Position numbers and translations under genes: made by a program. Shown here in pieces: positions 26,731 through 35,047 of a stretch of DNA of 64,000 nucleotides. A model generated the notes under the pieces. The model saw only the letters and a list, made by a program, of their open reading frames with translations, had not been told where the DNA came from and ran no database searches. Numbering within the stretch: position 1 is the first letter of the stretch; each line of letters begins with the position of its first letter. Source of the stretch: Cupriavidus sp. (lineage in GTDB: Bacteria; Pseudomonadota; Gammaproteobacteria; Burkholderiales; Burkholderiaceae); assembly GCA_031180665.1 (NCBI GenBank), contig JAPSLP010000015.1:49187-113186 (forward strand), written 5' to 3'.

Positions 26731-27894
26731 ATGTCCGCCGACGCTCCGCTCAGCCCTCCCCCGTCCCGCCTGCCGAACGTAGGCACCACCATCTTCACCG
26801 TGATGTCGGCGCTCGCCGCCGAGAAGAATGCGGTCAATCTGGGCCAGGGCTTTCCGGACTTCGACTGCGACCCGAAGATCGTCGACGCGGTCACGCGCGC
26901 GATGCAGGGCGGCCTGAACCAGTATCCGCCGATGGCCGGCGTGCCGAGCCTGCGCCAGGCCATCGCGGCCAAGATCGGCAAGCTCTACGGCCGCGCCTAC
27001 GATGCCGACAGCGAGATCACGGTGACCGCAGGTGCCACGCAGGCGCTGCTGACCGCCATCCTTTGCGCGGTCCATCCCGGCGACGAGGTGATCGTGCTCG
27101 AGCCGTGCTACGACAGCTATCTGCCCGCGATCGAACTGGCCGGCGGCAAGCCGGTGCCGGTGATGCTGGACGCGCCGCACTTCCGCATTCCGTTCGACCG
27201 CCTCGCCGCCGCGATCACGCCGCGCACGCGCATGATCCTGATCAACACGCCACACAACCCGACCGGCACGATCTGGCGCGAGGACGATATGCGCCAGCTG
27301 GCCGCGCTGCTCTCCGGCACCGATATCCTGCTGCTGTCGGACGAGGTCTACGAGCACATGGTCTACGACGGCCAGGCGCATCAGTCGGTGGCGCGGCATC
27401 CGGAGCTGGCGCGGCGCAGCTTCGTCGTGTCGAGCTTCGGCAAGACCTATCACGTGACCGGCTGGAAGGTCGGCTATGTCGCCGCGCCGGCCGCGCTGAT
27501 GGCCGAATTCCGCAAGGTCCACCAGTTCAATGTGTTCACCGTCAATACGCCGGTGCAGCACGGCCTGGCCGACTACATGGCGGACCCCGCGCCCTATCTC
27601 GAATTGCCGGCCTTCTATCAGGCCAAGCGCGATTTCTTCCGTGCGGGGCTGGCCGATACGCGCTTCAAGCTGCTGCCGTCGGACGGCACCTATTTCCAGT
27701 GCGTCGACTATTCGGCGATCTCGGACATGAGCGAAGCGGATTTCGCGATGTGGCTGACGCGCGAGATCGGCGTCGCGGCGATTCCGGTGTCGGCCTTCTA
27801 TTCGCAGCCGCGCGAATCGGGCGTGGTGCGCTTCTGCTTCGCCAAGCGGGAAGAGACGCTGGCGCTGGCGCTGGAGCGGCTGCGCAAGCTGTGA
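26731..27894 (+). CDS. PLP-dependent class I/II aminotransferase (YbdL/KAT-like)
   Basis: This 387-residue fold-type I aminotransferase resembles methionine aminotransferase YbdL and kynurenine aminotransferases. Marks are NLGQGFPDFDCD, NQYPPMAGVPSLRQAIA, TAGATQALLTAI, NTPHNPTGTIWREDD, DEVYEHMVYDG, and the PLP-lysine segment SSFGKTYHVTGWKVGY. It transfers amino groups between an amino acid such as methionine and a 2-oxo acid. ATG 26731 is preferred to a TTG at 26716. Upstream is a short tandem repeat. Confidence 0.93.
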   Translation: MSADAPLSPPPSRLPNVGTTIFTVMSALAAEKNAVNLGQGFPDFDCDPKIVDAVTRAMQGGLNQYPPMAGVPSLRQAIAAKIGKLYGRAYDADSEITVTAGATQALLTAILCAVHPGDEVIVLEPCYDSYLPAIELAGGKPVPVMLDAPHFRIPFDRLAAAITPRTRMILINTPHNPTGTIWREDDMRQLAALLSGTDILLLSDEVYEHMVYDGQAHQSVARHPELARRSFVVSSFGKTYHVTGWKVGYVAAPAALMAEFRKVHQFNVFTVNTPVQHGLADYMADPAPYLELPAFYQAKRDFFRAGLADTRFKLLPSDGTYFQCVDYSAISDMSEADFAMWLTREIGVAAIPVSAFYSQPRESGVVRFCFAKREETLALALERLRKL

Positions 27895-27930
27895 GGGGGT
27901 GGCGGTCGGGCGGCGCGATGCCAGCGCCGG

Positions 27931-28081
27931 CTGCCCTCTCCCCGGCCCTCTTCAGCAAGCGCGAGAGGGAGTACACCGACGGACAGGAATACCGGTGCGA
28001 TACGAAGGACCGGCGGAAGGACCGGCGACGAATGCCTTGCCCCCGCGGGGTTCTCCCTCTCCCCTCAGGGAAGAGGGGTGG
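27931..28081. repeat. Dispersed palindromic repeat, degenerate copies
   Basis: Two decayed copies (27931-27970 and 28051-28081) of the CCCTCTCCC...GGGAGAGGG palindrome seen at several other places in this window. They fill the gap between the convergent aminotransferase and GST genes. Confidence 0.65.
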
Positions 28082-28101
28082 TTCCAAACCGCGACCGCCT
28101 C

Positions 28102-28746
28102 TTACGGCTTGTTCCGGCTCAGCATCAGCTCGGTGTTGGCCTTGCGGTCCGCGTTGACCTTCTGCACCGTCGGCCGCTCGCTCATCCGCTTCAGATAGTC
28201 CTTGACCGGCAGATCGGCCAGCATGTCGGTGCCGTAGATGATCTTGGTGCACGCCGACACCAGCGGGAGATGCACCACCGCGGCGCAGTCAGCCAGCGTG
28301 AAGTTGTCGCCGGCCACATACGGCGAGAACTTGGCCAGCTTGGCGAAGGCGGGAATGTAGCGGCCGAGCAGCTTGTGCTGGCGCTCCTTGACCCCATCGC
28401 TGACCTTGCCGCCGAAAAACGCCTCGGGATAGAGCTCGCGCGCGGTCAGTTCCAGATACAGTTCCATGTAGGTGACCAGTTCGCGCACCTTGCCGGCGGC
28501 CAGCGGGTCGCCCGGCAGCAGCGGGGTCTGCGGATAGGCGGCCTCCAGGTATTCGGCGATCACCTCCGATTCGCACAGCGTGCCGCCATCGGCGACGATG
28601 TACGGCACCTTGCCCAGCGGCGAGGCGTTCAGGTCGGTCTCGCCGATCCAGGCCAGCACCTCCTCGAACGGCACATTCTTTTCCAGCAGCGCCAGCTTGA
28701 CCTTGTTGTAGTAGTTGCTGGCGGCAAAGCCGCAGAGCTTCAGCAT
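28102..28746 (-). CDS. Glutathione S-transferase family protein
   Basis: This 214-residue cytosolic GST has an N-terminal thioredoxin-like domain (MLKLCGFAASNYYNKVKLALLEKNVPFEE), the cis-Pro/glutathione-binding LGKVPYIV and CESEVIAEYLE motifs, and an all-helical C-terminal domain (GDNFTLADCAAVVHL). It conjugates or reduces substrates with glutathione; the substrate is not predictable. It is divergent from the 3-hydroxyacyl-CoA dehydrogenase gene, with 156 bases between the starts. Confidence 0.92.
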   Translation of the reverse strand: MLKLCGFAASNYYNKVKLALLEKNVPFEEVLAWIGETDLNASPLGKVPYIVADGGTLCESEVIAEYLEAAYPQTPLLPGDPLAAGKVRELVTYMELYLELTARELYPEAFFGGKVSDGVKERQHKLLGRYIPAFAKLAKFSPYVAGDNFTLADCAAVVHLPLVSACTKIIYGTDMLADLPVKDYLKRMSERPTVQKVNADRKANTELMLSRNKP

Positions 28747-28902
28747 GGGTATGTCTCCTTTGTTGTCCTGCGTAGTGTCCAGCGTAGTGGCCGCGCCTCG
28801 GCTTTTGGCCGATCAGCGCACGCGCCTGAGCGGCAGTGTTCACGCAACGAGTGCAAAAACCGCACGAGCGTGCTAATTTAACCACAACTTTTTGGAAGCA
28901 CG

Positions 28903-30426
28903 ATGAGCACTTTGACTATCGACACCCTCGGCATCGTGGGCACCGGCGCAATGGGCCGGGGCATTGCCCAGATCGCGGCGCAGGCCGGCCTGACCGTCCG
29001 CCTGTTCGACACCAATCCCCAGGCCGTCGCGGCCGCCCGCCAGTATCTGCAGGACACGCTGGCCAAGCTCGCCGACAAGGGCAAGATCAGCAGCGACGAT
29101 GCCGCCGCCACGCTCTCGCGCGTGCAGCCGTGCGGCGCGCTCGAGGAGATGGCCGATTGCGACATGGTGCTCGAGGCCATCGTCGAGCGGCTCGAGGTCA
29201 AGCGCGACCTGGTCGCCAAGCTCGAAGCGATCGTGCGTCCGGACGCGGTGATCGCGTCGAACACCTCATCGCTGTCGATCACCGCGATCGCGGTCGGCGC
29301 GAAGCACCCGGGCCGCGTGGTCGGCTATCACTTCTTCAACCCGGTGCCGCTGATGAAGGTGGTCGAGGTGATCGACGGCCTGTCGGGCGATCCGGCGGTC
29401 GGCGACGCGCTGCTGGCACTGTCGCGCCGCATGGGCCATACGCCGGTGCGCTGCAAGGACATGCCGGGCTTCATTGTCAACCATGCCGGCCGCGGCATGA
29501 ACATCGAAGGGCTGAAGGCCGCGCAGGAAGGCGTGGCCGGGTTCGCCGACATCGACGCAATCATGCGCGAACAGGCGGGCTTCCGCATGGGCCCGTTCGA
29601 GCTGATGGACCTGACCGGGCTCGACGTCTCGCACCCGGTGATGGAGTCGATCTACAACCAGTTCTACCAGGAGCCGCGCTACCGCCCCTCGCCCATCACG
29701 GCGATCCGCCAGGTCGGCGGGCTGCTGGGCCGCAAGACCGGCGCCGGCTTCTACCGCTACGTCGATGGCCAGAAGCAGCTGCCCGCCACCGCACCGGTGC
29801 CGGACGCGCGGCCGGCCAGCGTCTGGGTCAGCCGCGACAGCGAGCGCGGCCATGCGATGGTGGTCAAGCTGCTGACCGCGATGGGCGTCACGCCCGAGGG
29901 CGGCAACGCACCGTCGGCCGACGCGCTGATCGTGGTCACGCCGCTGGGGCTGGATGCCACCACCTGCGCGCTGCAGCAGGGCCTGGACGCCAGCCGCGTG
30001 GTTGCCATCGATACGCTGCTGCCGTTCGAGGCGACCAAGCGCCGCACGCTGATGACGACGCCCGCCACCAGCGCCGCGATGCGCGATGGCGCCCACGGCC
30101 TGTTCGCCAGCGACGGCGTGCCGGTCACGGTGATCCGCGACTCGGCCGGCTTCGTCGCCCAGCGCATCGTCTCGTGCATCGTCAATATCGCCTCGGATAT
30201 CGCGCAGCAGCGCATCGCGACGCCGTCGGACATCGACCTCGCCGTCAACCTGGGCCTGGGCTATCCGAAGGGTCCGCTGGCGCTGGGCGATGCGATCGGC
30301 CCGCAGCTGGTCCTCGAGGTGCTGCGCAATATGGAGCGACTGACCGGCGACATGCGCTATCGCCCGAGCCCCTGGCTGTGGCGCCGTGCCAGCCTGGGGC
30401 TGTCGCTGCTGACCGAGGAAGCCTGA
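28903..30426 (+). CDS. 3-hydroxyacyl-CoA dehydrogenase (PaaH-like)
   Basis: This 507-residue enzyme oxidises 3-hydroxyacyl-CoA to 3-ketoacyl-CoA with NAD. The Rossmann motif is GIVGTGAMGRGIAQIAAQAG at residue 9. Catalytic elements include SNTSSLSITAIA and the His-containing GYHFFNPVPLMKVVEV. The first C-terminal helical domain (GFIVNHAGRGMNIEG, GPFELMDLTGLD) is followed by a second, degenerate copy (GFVAQRIVSCIVNIASD), giving the two-domain length typical of PaaH. It starts an operon with an enoyl-CoA hydratase and an APH-type kinase, so beta-oxidation or aromatic degradation is the probable role. Confidence 0.94.
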   Translation: MSTLTIDTLGIVGTGAMGRGIAQIAAQAGLTVRLFDTNPQAVAAARQYLQDTLAKLADKGKISSDDAAATLSRVQPCGALEEMADCDMVLEAIVERLEVKRDLVAKLEAIVRPDAVIASNTSSLSITAIAVGAKHPGRVVGYHFFNPVPLMKVVEVIDGLSGDPAVGDALLALSRRMGHTPVRCKDMPGFIVNHAGRGMNIEGLKAAQEGVAGFADIDAIMREQAGFRMGPFELMDLTGLDVSHPVMESIYNQFYQEPRYRPSPITAIRQVGGLLGRKTGAGFYRYVDGQKQLPATAPVPDARPASVWVSRDSERGHAMVVKLLTAMGVTPEGGNAPSADALIVVTPLGLDATTCALQQGLDASRVVAIDTLLPFEATKRRTLMTTPATSAAMRDGAHGLFASDGVPVTVIRDSAGFVAQRIVSCIVNIASDIAQQRIATPSDIDLAVNLGLGYPKGPLALGDAIGPQLVLEVLRNMERLTGDMRYRPSPWLWRRASLGLSLLTEEA

Positions 30427-30487
30427 CGGCTCCCGTCCCCTTCCCTGCCGTTACCACACCGAGATCACGCCACCGAGCCGAGCCGCC

Positions 30488-31267
30488 ATGCCTGCCCAAC
30501 TGCTGTCCGAACGCGTCGATGCGACGCTGGTGCTGACCATCTCCAATCCGGAAATGCGCAATGCGCTCGGCCCGGAGATCTACCACGCCACCAAAGAAGC
30601 CCTGCAGGCCGCCGAGCAGGACAGCGGCATCCGCTCGGTCGTGCTGACCGGTGCCGACGGCATGTTCTGCGCCGGCGGCAACCTGCACCGGCTGCTGGGC
30701 AATCGTGCGCAGCCGCCGCAGGTGCAGGCCGACAGCATCACGATGCTGCACGCCTGGATCGAAAACCTGCACGCGTTTCCGAAGCCGATCATCGCGGCGG
30801 TCGAGGGCGCAGCCGCGGGCGCGGGCTTCTCGGTGGTGCTGGCCTGCGATTTCGTGGTGGCCGCCAGCAACGCCAAGTTCGTGATGGCCTACGTCAAGGT
30901 CGGCCTGACGCCGGACGGCGGCGGCTCGTATGAGCTGGCACGCGCGCTGCCGCGCCAGCTGGCGTCGGAGCTGCTGATCGAAGGCAAGACCGTCGACGCG
31001 CAGCGGCTCGCGCAGTTCGGCCTGGTCAACCGCGTGACCGAGCCGGGCGAGGCACTGAACGAAGCGCTGCGCCTGGGCCAGTCGCTGGCCGCGCAGTCCT
31101 CTCACGCGATGGGCCGCATCAAGGGGCTGATCAACCAGGCAGGCACGCTGTCGCTGAACGAGCATCTGGCCAAGGAGCGCGAGAACTTCGTCGCCGCGCT
31201 GCATCACGCCGACGGCGGCGAAGGCATCAGTGCCTTCCTGGAGAAGCGCAAGCCGAACTATCGTTGA
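30488..31267 (+). CDS. Enoyl-CoA hydratase/isomerase family protein
   Basis: This 259-residue crotonase-fold protein hydrates 2-enoyl-CoA in beta-oxidation. The oxyanion-hole segments are RSVVLTGADGMFCAGGNL and the later GAAAGAGFSVVLACDFVVAA. The position of the usual second catalytic Glu reads VGLTPDGGGSYELAR, with Asp in place of Glu, so the exact reaction (hydratase or isomerase) is uncertain. It lies 61 bases after the 3-hydroxyacyl-CoA dehydrogenase gene, on the same strand, and 40 bases before the kinase-like gene. Confidence 0.92.
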   Translation: MPAQLLSERVDATLVLTISNPEMRNALGPEIYHATKEALQAAEQDSGIRSVVLTGADGMFCAGGNLHRLLGNRAQPPQVQADSITMLHAWIENLHAFPKPIIAAVEGAAAGAGFSVVLACDFVVAASNAKFVMAYVKVGLTPDGGGSYELARALPRQLASELLIEGKTVDAQRLAQFGLVNRVTEPGEALNEALRLGQSLAAQSSHAMGRIKGLINQAGTLSLNEHLAKERENFVAALHHADGGEGISAFLEKRKPNYR

Positions 31268-31307
31268 AGCCCGCACCGATCCCGATAAAAAAGATACCGG
31301 AGACAGC

Positions 31308-32393
31308 ATGAGCAGCAATCTTTCCCAATTCGAGGGCACGCGCCCGGTCGCCGACCAGCAGCGCTTCGATACCGCCGCGCTCGAAGCCTGGCTGCGCGAC
31401 CATGTCGAGGATTTCGCCGGGCCGCTGACCGTCGAGCAGTTCAAGGGCGGGCAGTCCAACCCCACCTTCAAGCTGATCACACCGGGCCGCACTTACGTGA
31501 TGCGCGCCAAGCCGGGGCCGAAGTCGAAGCTGCTGCCGTCGGCGCACGCGATCGAGCGCGAGTACCGCGTGATGGCCGCGCTGGCGAACACCGACGTGCC
31601 GGTCGCGCGCATGTACGCGCTGTGCGAGGACGAGGCCGTGATCGGCCGCGCCTTCTACATCATGGAGTACGTCAACGGCCGCGTGCTGTGGGACCAGTCG
31701 CTGCCGGGCATGAGCCCGAGCGAACGCGCCGCGATCTACGACGAGATGAACCGCGTCATCGCCGCGATGCACACCGTCGACTACCAGGCCATCGGCCTGG
31801 GCGACTACGGAAAGCCGGGCAATTACTTCGCGCGCCAGATCGAGCGCTGGACCAAGCAGTACAAGCTGTCGGAAACCGAGAAGATCGAGGCGATGGACGC
31901 GCTGATGGACTGGCTGCCGCACCATATCCCCGAGGAAGACCAGGATCTGACCAGCATCGTCCATGGCGACTACCGGCTCGACAACCTGATGTTCCACCCC
32001 ACCGAGCCGCGCGTGCTGGCGGTGCTGGACTGGGAACTGTCCACGCTGGGCCATCCGATGGCCGACTTCGGCTACCACTGCATGAGCTGGCACATCGCGC
32101 CGGGCCAGTTCCGCGGCATCGCCGGGCTCGATTACGCGGCGCTGGGCATTCCCGACGAGGCTGCCTACCGCCGCATGTACGAGCAACGCACCGGGCGCCA
32201 GATCACCGGCGACTGGAACTTCTACCTGGCCTTCAGCATGTTCCGCATCGCCGGCATCCTGCAGGGCATCGCCAAGCGCGTGGTCGACGGCACAGCATCG
32301 TCGGCGCAGGCGGTCGACGCTGGCAGGCGCGCCCGGCCGATGGCCGAGATGGGCTGGCAGTACGCCCAGAAGGCGAAACAGCGGATCGCCTGA
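31308..32393 (+). CDS. APH-family phosphotransferase (ACAD10/11 kinase-like)
   Basis: This 361-residue protein has the aminoglycoside-phosphotransferase/choline-kinase fold. The nucleotide-binding loop region is FKGGQSNPTFKLI and the invariant Lys is in YVMRAKPGPKSKLL. The catalytic loop is IVHGDYRLDNLMFHP and the metal motif AVLDWELSTLGHPMADFGY. This is the group fused to acyl-CoA dehydrogenases in animal ACAD10/11, which phosphorylates 4-hydroxyacyl-CoA to let it enter beta-oxidation. Neighbouring beta-oxidation genes fit that role. ATG 31308 follows CCGGAGA. A terminator follows. Confidence 0.92.
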   Translation: MSSNLSQFEGTRPVADQQRFDTAALEAWLRDHVEDFAGPLTVEQFKGGQSNPTFKLITPGRTYVMRAKPGPKSKLLPSAHAIEREYRVMAALANTDVPVARMYALCEDEAVIGRAFYIMEYVNGRVLWDQSLPGMSPSERAAIYDEMNRVIAAMHTVDYQAIGLGDYGKPGNYFARQIERWTKQYKLSETEKIEAMDALMDWLPHHIPEEDQDLTSIVHGDYRLDNLMFHPTEPRVLAVLDWELSTLGHPMADFGYHCMSWHIAPGQFRGIAGLDYAALGIPDEAAYRRMYEQRTGRQITGDWNFYLAFSMFRIAGILQGIAKRVVDGTASSAQAVDAGRRARPMAEMGWQYAQKAKQRIA

Positions 32394-32433
32394 GCGGAGC
32401 ACGCACCGTACGGTGCAGGCTGGCCTGATAAGG

Positions 32434-32468
32434 GGCTGGCGCGGGGATGAGCCGCGCCAGCCTTTTTT
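32434..32468 (+). terminator. Intrinsic terminator of the beta-oxidation operon
   Basis: An 11-base GC-rich stem, GGCTGGCGCGG with CCGCGCCAGCC, has a seven-base loop and is followed by six T. It lies 40 bases after the kinase gene. Confidence 0.92.
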
Positions 32469-32661
32469 CGTTGTGCGGCCCCGGTCTCAAAGCGCCCTTG
32501 ATTGTCTGACGACATATAACGCGAGGCATGGCAACCACCCCGGGATTTCCCTGAATCCGATAAAAATTCCCGATTTCCCCGCTGGACGGCGCGCGGGAGC
32601 CCTCTTATGATGGCGACCATTGTTGTATGACGACTGACAATTAACCCGTTCCGGAGACATC

Positions 32662-33648
32662 ATGCACGCACGCCGCCGCTTCCTCAGACTTGCCTCCACC
32701 GCCGCCCTCGCTGCCGCCGCCGCTCCGCTGGCGGCCCCGGCTCTGGCCGCCGATACCTGGCCCAACCGGCCGATCCGCCTGGTGGTGCCCTATCCCGCCG
32801 GCGGCTCGTCGGACATCATCGCCCGCCTGATCAGCAAGCAGCTGGGCGAGGCGCTGGGCCAGCCCGTCGTGGTCGACAACCGGCCCGGCGCCAACGGCAA
32901 CGTCGGCGCCGCTTTCGTGGCGCAGTCCGGCGGAGACAACCACACGCTGCTGCTGTGCGACGTCGGCGCGCTCGCGATCAGTCCGTCGGTCTACACCAAA
33001 CTGACCTTCGATCCGGCCAAGGACCTGAAGGGCGTCAGCATGCTGGCCTACTCCCCGCACATGCTGGTGGTCAACCCGTCGGTGCAGGCCAATTCGTTGA
33101 AGGATCTGGTCGAGATGTCCAAGCGCGGCGAGCTCAATTTCGCCGTCACCGCGATCGGCAGCGCCCCGCATCTGGCCGGCGTGGCCGTGCAGCAGGCTAC
33201 CGGCGCCAAATGGCAATACGTGCCCTACAAGGGTGGCGCGCAGGCGATTGCCGATACCGTCGGCGGCACCGCGCAGGTGCTGATGAATGGCATGCTGGCC
33301 ACGCTGCCGCATGTGCAGAGCGGCAAGCTGAAGGCGATCGCAGTGTCCAAGCGCACCCGCATGCCGCTGGTGGGCAATCTGCCGACCATCGCCGAACAGG
33401 GTGTGGCCAACTTCGAATCGGGGACCTGGCAGGGCGTGATGGCGCCGGCCAAGATGCCGGACGCCGCGGTGACGCGCCTGAACGCCGAATTGGTGCGCAT
33501 CATCCGGTCGCCGGAAGTGCGCGCGCAGCTGGCCGGCCAGGGCGCCGAGGTGGTGACGATGACGCCCGCGGAGACCAACCGCTTCTTCGCGACCGAGAAG
33601 ACGCGCTGGGCCGCGGTGGTCAAGCAGGCGGGCATCAAGCTCGACTGA
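32662..33648 (+). CDS. Bug-family solute-binding protein
   Basis: This 328-residue periplasmic TctC-like binding protein has a Sec or possibly Tat-type signal peptide (MHARRRFLRLASTAALAAAAA). It has the family start WPNRPIRLVVPYPAGGSSDIIARL and later VVVDNRPGANGN and PYKGGAQAIADTVGGTAQ. It is an orphan without TctAB genes. It has its own unit after a terminator and has diverged from the Bug protein at 21.1 kb. The ligand is unknown. Confidence 0.93.
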   Translation: MHARRRFLRLASTAALAAAAAPLAAPALAADTWPNRPIRLVVPYPAGGSSDIIARLISKQLGEALGQPVVVDNRPGANGNVGAAFVAQSGGDNHTLLLCDVGALAISPSVYTKLTFDPAKDLKGVSMLAYSPHMLVVNPSVQANSLKDLVEMSKRGELNFAVTAIGSAPHLAGVAVQQATGAKWQYVPYKGGAQAIADTVGGTAQVLMNGMLATLPHVQSGKLKAIAVSKRTRMPLVGNLPTIAEQGVANFESGTWQGVMAPAKMPDAAVTRLNAELVRIIRSPEVRAQLAGQGAEVVTMTPAETNRFFATEKTRWAAVVKQAGIKLD

Positions 33649-33745
33649 CGGCCGGTTGGCGGGTCCGCCTTGCCCGGTTGAGCACGGGCAAGGCCGAAGC
33701 GGCAAGCGTATACTGGCCGCTGCTATCGATTTTGGCCTGTCTGCT

Positions 33746-33943
33746 TTGTCCACCGCTGCATCCGCCCCCTCCCCCGCCGACGATCCCCGCCCGCTGCCGC
33801 CCAACCGGCCCGACGACGACGCCTGTTGCGGCAGCGGCTGCAGTCCCTGCATCTTCGATTTCTATTACGAGGAAATGGAGCGCTACCGGCAGGAACTGCG
33901 CGACTGGCTGGTGCGGCATCCCGAGCAGGCGGCCTCGTCGTGA
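33746..33943 (+). CDS. Cys-rich oxidoreductase-like domain small protein
   Basis: This small protein of about 65 residues holds the oxidoreductase-like motif of PF09791: DDACCGSGCSPCIFDFYYEEMERY, with four Cys able to bind metal or form disulfides. There is no ATG. TTG 33746 is the best start because a TATACT -10-like element lies at 33709-33714, upstream; a TTG at 33656 is also in frame. Its TGA stop overlaps the GTG start of the sirtuin gene (GTGA), so translation is coupled. The function of the family is not established. Confidence 0.75.
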   Translation: MSTAASAPSPADDPRPLPPNRPDDDACCGSGCSPCIFDFYYEEMERYRQELRDWLVRHPEQAASS

Positions 33944-34818
33944 AACCGGACGCTGCGGCCCTCCTTGCCGCCGAGGCTCCACCGCATGGCGATGTCGATG
34001 ACCTGATCGCCTTCGTGCGCCGGCACCCCCGCCTGCTGGTGCTGACTGGCGCCGGTATCAGCACCGACTCCGGCATTCCTGGCTATCGCGACGCCGATGG
34101 CAACTGGCGTGCGAGCACGCCGATCCAGCATCGCGAATTCATTGAATCGCACGCACGCCGACAGCGCTATTGGGCGCGCAGCATGGTGGGCTGGCCGATC
34201 ATGTCGCGCGCGCGGCCGAACGACGCCCACCGCGCGCTTGCCCGCCTGCAACAGGCTGGACATGTGGAGGCGCTGGTCACCCAGAATGTCGATGGCCTGC
34301 ATCAGGCCGCGGGCAGCGCCGGCGTGATCGAACTGCATGGCAGCCTGGCTTCGGTGGTCTGCCTGGACTGCGGCGAACGGCATGATCGCGCGGAAATCCA
34401 GCAGGAACTCGAAGCGGCCAACCCGGCCATCGCCGGCCTGTCGGCCGTGCCGTCGGCCGACGGCGACGCGCATCTCGAGCCCGAGGACCTGCACGGCTTC
34501 GCAGTGCCGCATTGCCGGCGCTGCGCTGGCATCATCAAACCCGATGTGGTGTTCTTCGGCGATTCGGTACCGCGCGAACGCGTGGCCGCGGTCCACGAGA
34601 GCCTCGCGCGCGCCGACGCGCTGCTGGTCGTGGGCTCCTCGCTGATGGTCTTTTCCGGATACCGCTTCTGCATCGCCGCCACGCGGGCCGGCAAGCCGGT
34701 TGTCGCGATCAACCTCGGCCGTACCCGCGCCGATCCCCTTCTCACCATGAAGATCGCCGCGCCGTGCGGCGCCACGCTGACCCGGCTCGACGCCGCGCTG
34801 CGCAACAGCTTCGCCTGA
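33940..34818 (+). CDS. SIR2 family NAD-dependent protein deacylase
   Basis: This 292-residue sirtuin removes acyl groups from lysines using NAD. Motifs seen are LTGAGISTDSGIPGYRD for NAD binding, TQNVDGLHQAAG and the catalytic His in ELHGS. The zinc-binding pairs are CLDCGE and CRRCAG, then KPDVVFFGDSVP and VVGSSLMVFSGY. GTG 33940 overlaps the stop of the Cys-rich gene. Class II-type sirtuins (SIRT4-like) are of this length. It is probably co-transcribed with the preceding small protein. Confidence 0.93.
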   Translation: MKPDAAALLAAEAPPHGDVDDLIAFVRRHPRLLVLTGAGISTDSGIPGYRDADGNWRASTPIQHREFIESHARRQRYWARSMVGWPIMSRARPNDAHRALARLQQAGHVEALVTQNVDGLHQAAGSAGVIELHGSLASVVCLDCGERHDRAEIQQELEAANPAIAGLSAVPSADGDAHLEPEDLHGFAVPHCRRCAGIIKPDVVFFGDSVPRERVAAVHESLARADALLVVGSSLMVFSGYRFCIAATRAGKPVVAINLGRTRADPLLTMKIAAPCGATLTRLDAALRNSFA

Positions 34819-35047
34819 CTTCGCAGCAAAGTCGATACGAATCGGTCGCAAATCAGAAACGGCCGTAAACGACCGACAGTTGAGACACCAATTCAGTAGC
34901 AGCATGTGACCCGTCGCAGGTTGTGACGCCGGGTCGACAGTTTTTGTCAGGACAGGCGTCGCATCCCGACGTACGAACCGTCCGTTGCGCCGCCGATTGA
35001 TGCATACCGGCCATGGACGTCGAATCCATCCTGCCTGAGGTAACCCC
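34819..35047. other. Leader region of the unknown 516-residue protein
   Basis: A 229-base spacer without a gene. It is less G+C-rich than its surroundings. No TTCG-N16-TTCG type-III-secretion promoter box and no clear sigma-70 pair was found. TGAGGT at about 8 bases before ATG 35048 is a good ribosome site. Confidence 0.5.

Noticed and set aside
26139..27894. PIN protein and aminotransferase as a toxin-antitoxin pair
   Set aside because: The aminotransferase is a full enzyme with its PLP site and is not of antitoxin type.
34819..35047. Type III secretion promoter box before the unknown protein
   Set aside because: Several TTCG words occur, but none are spaced as TTCG-N16-TTCG.
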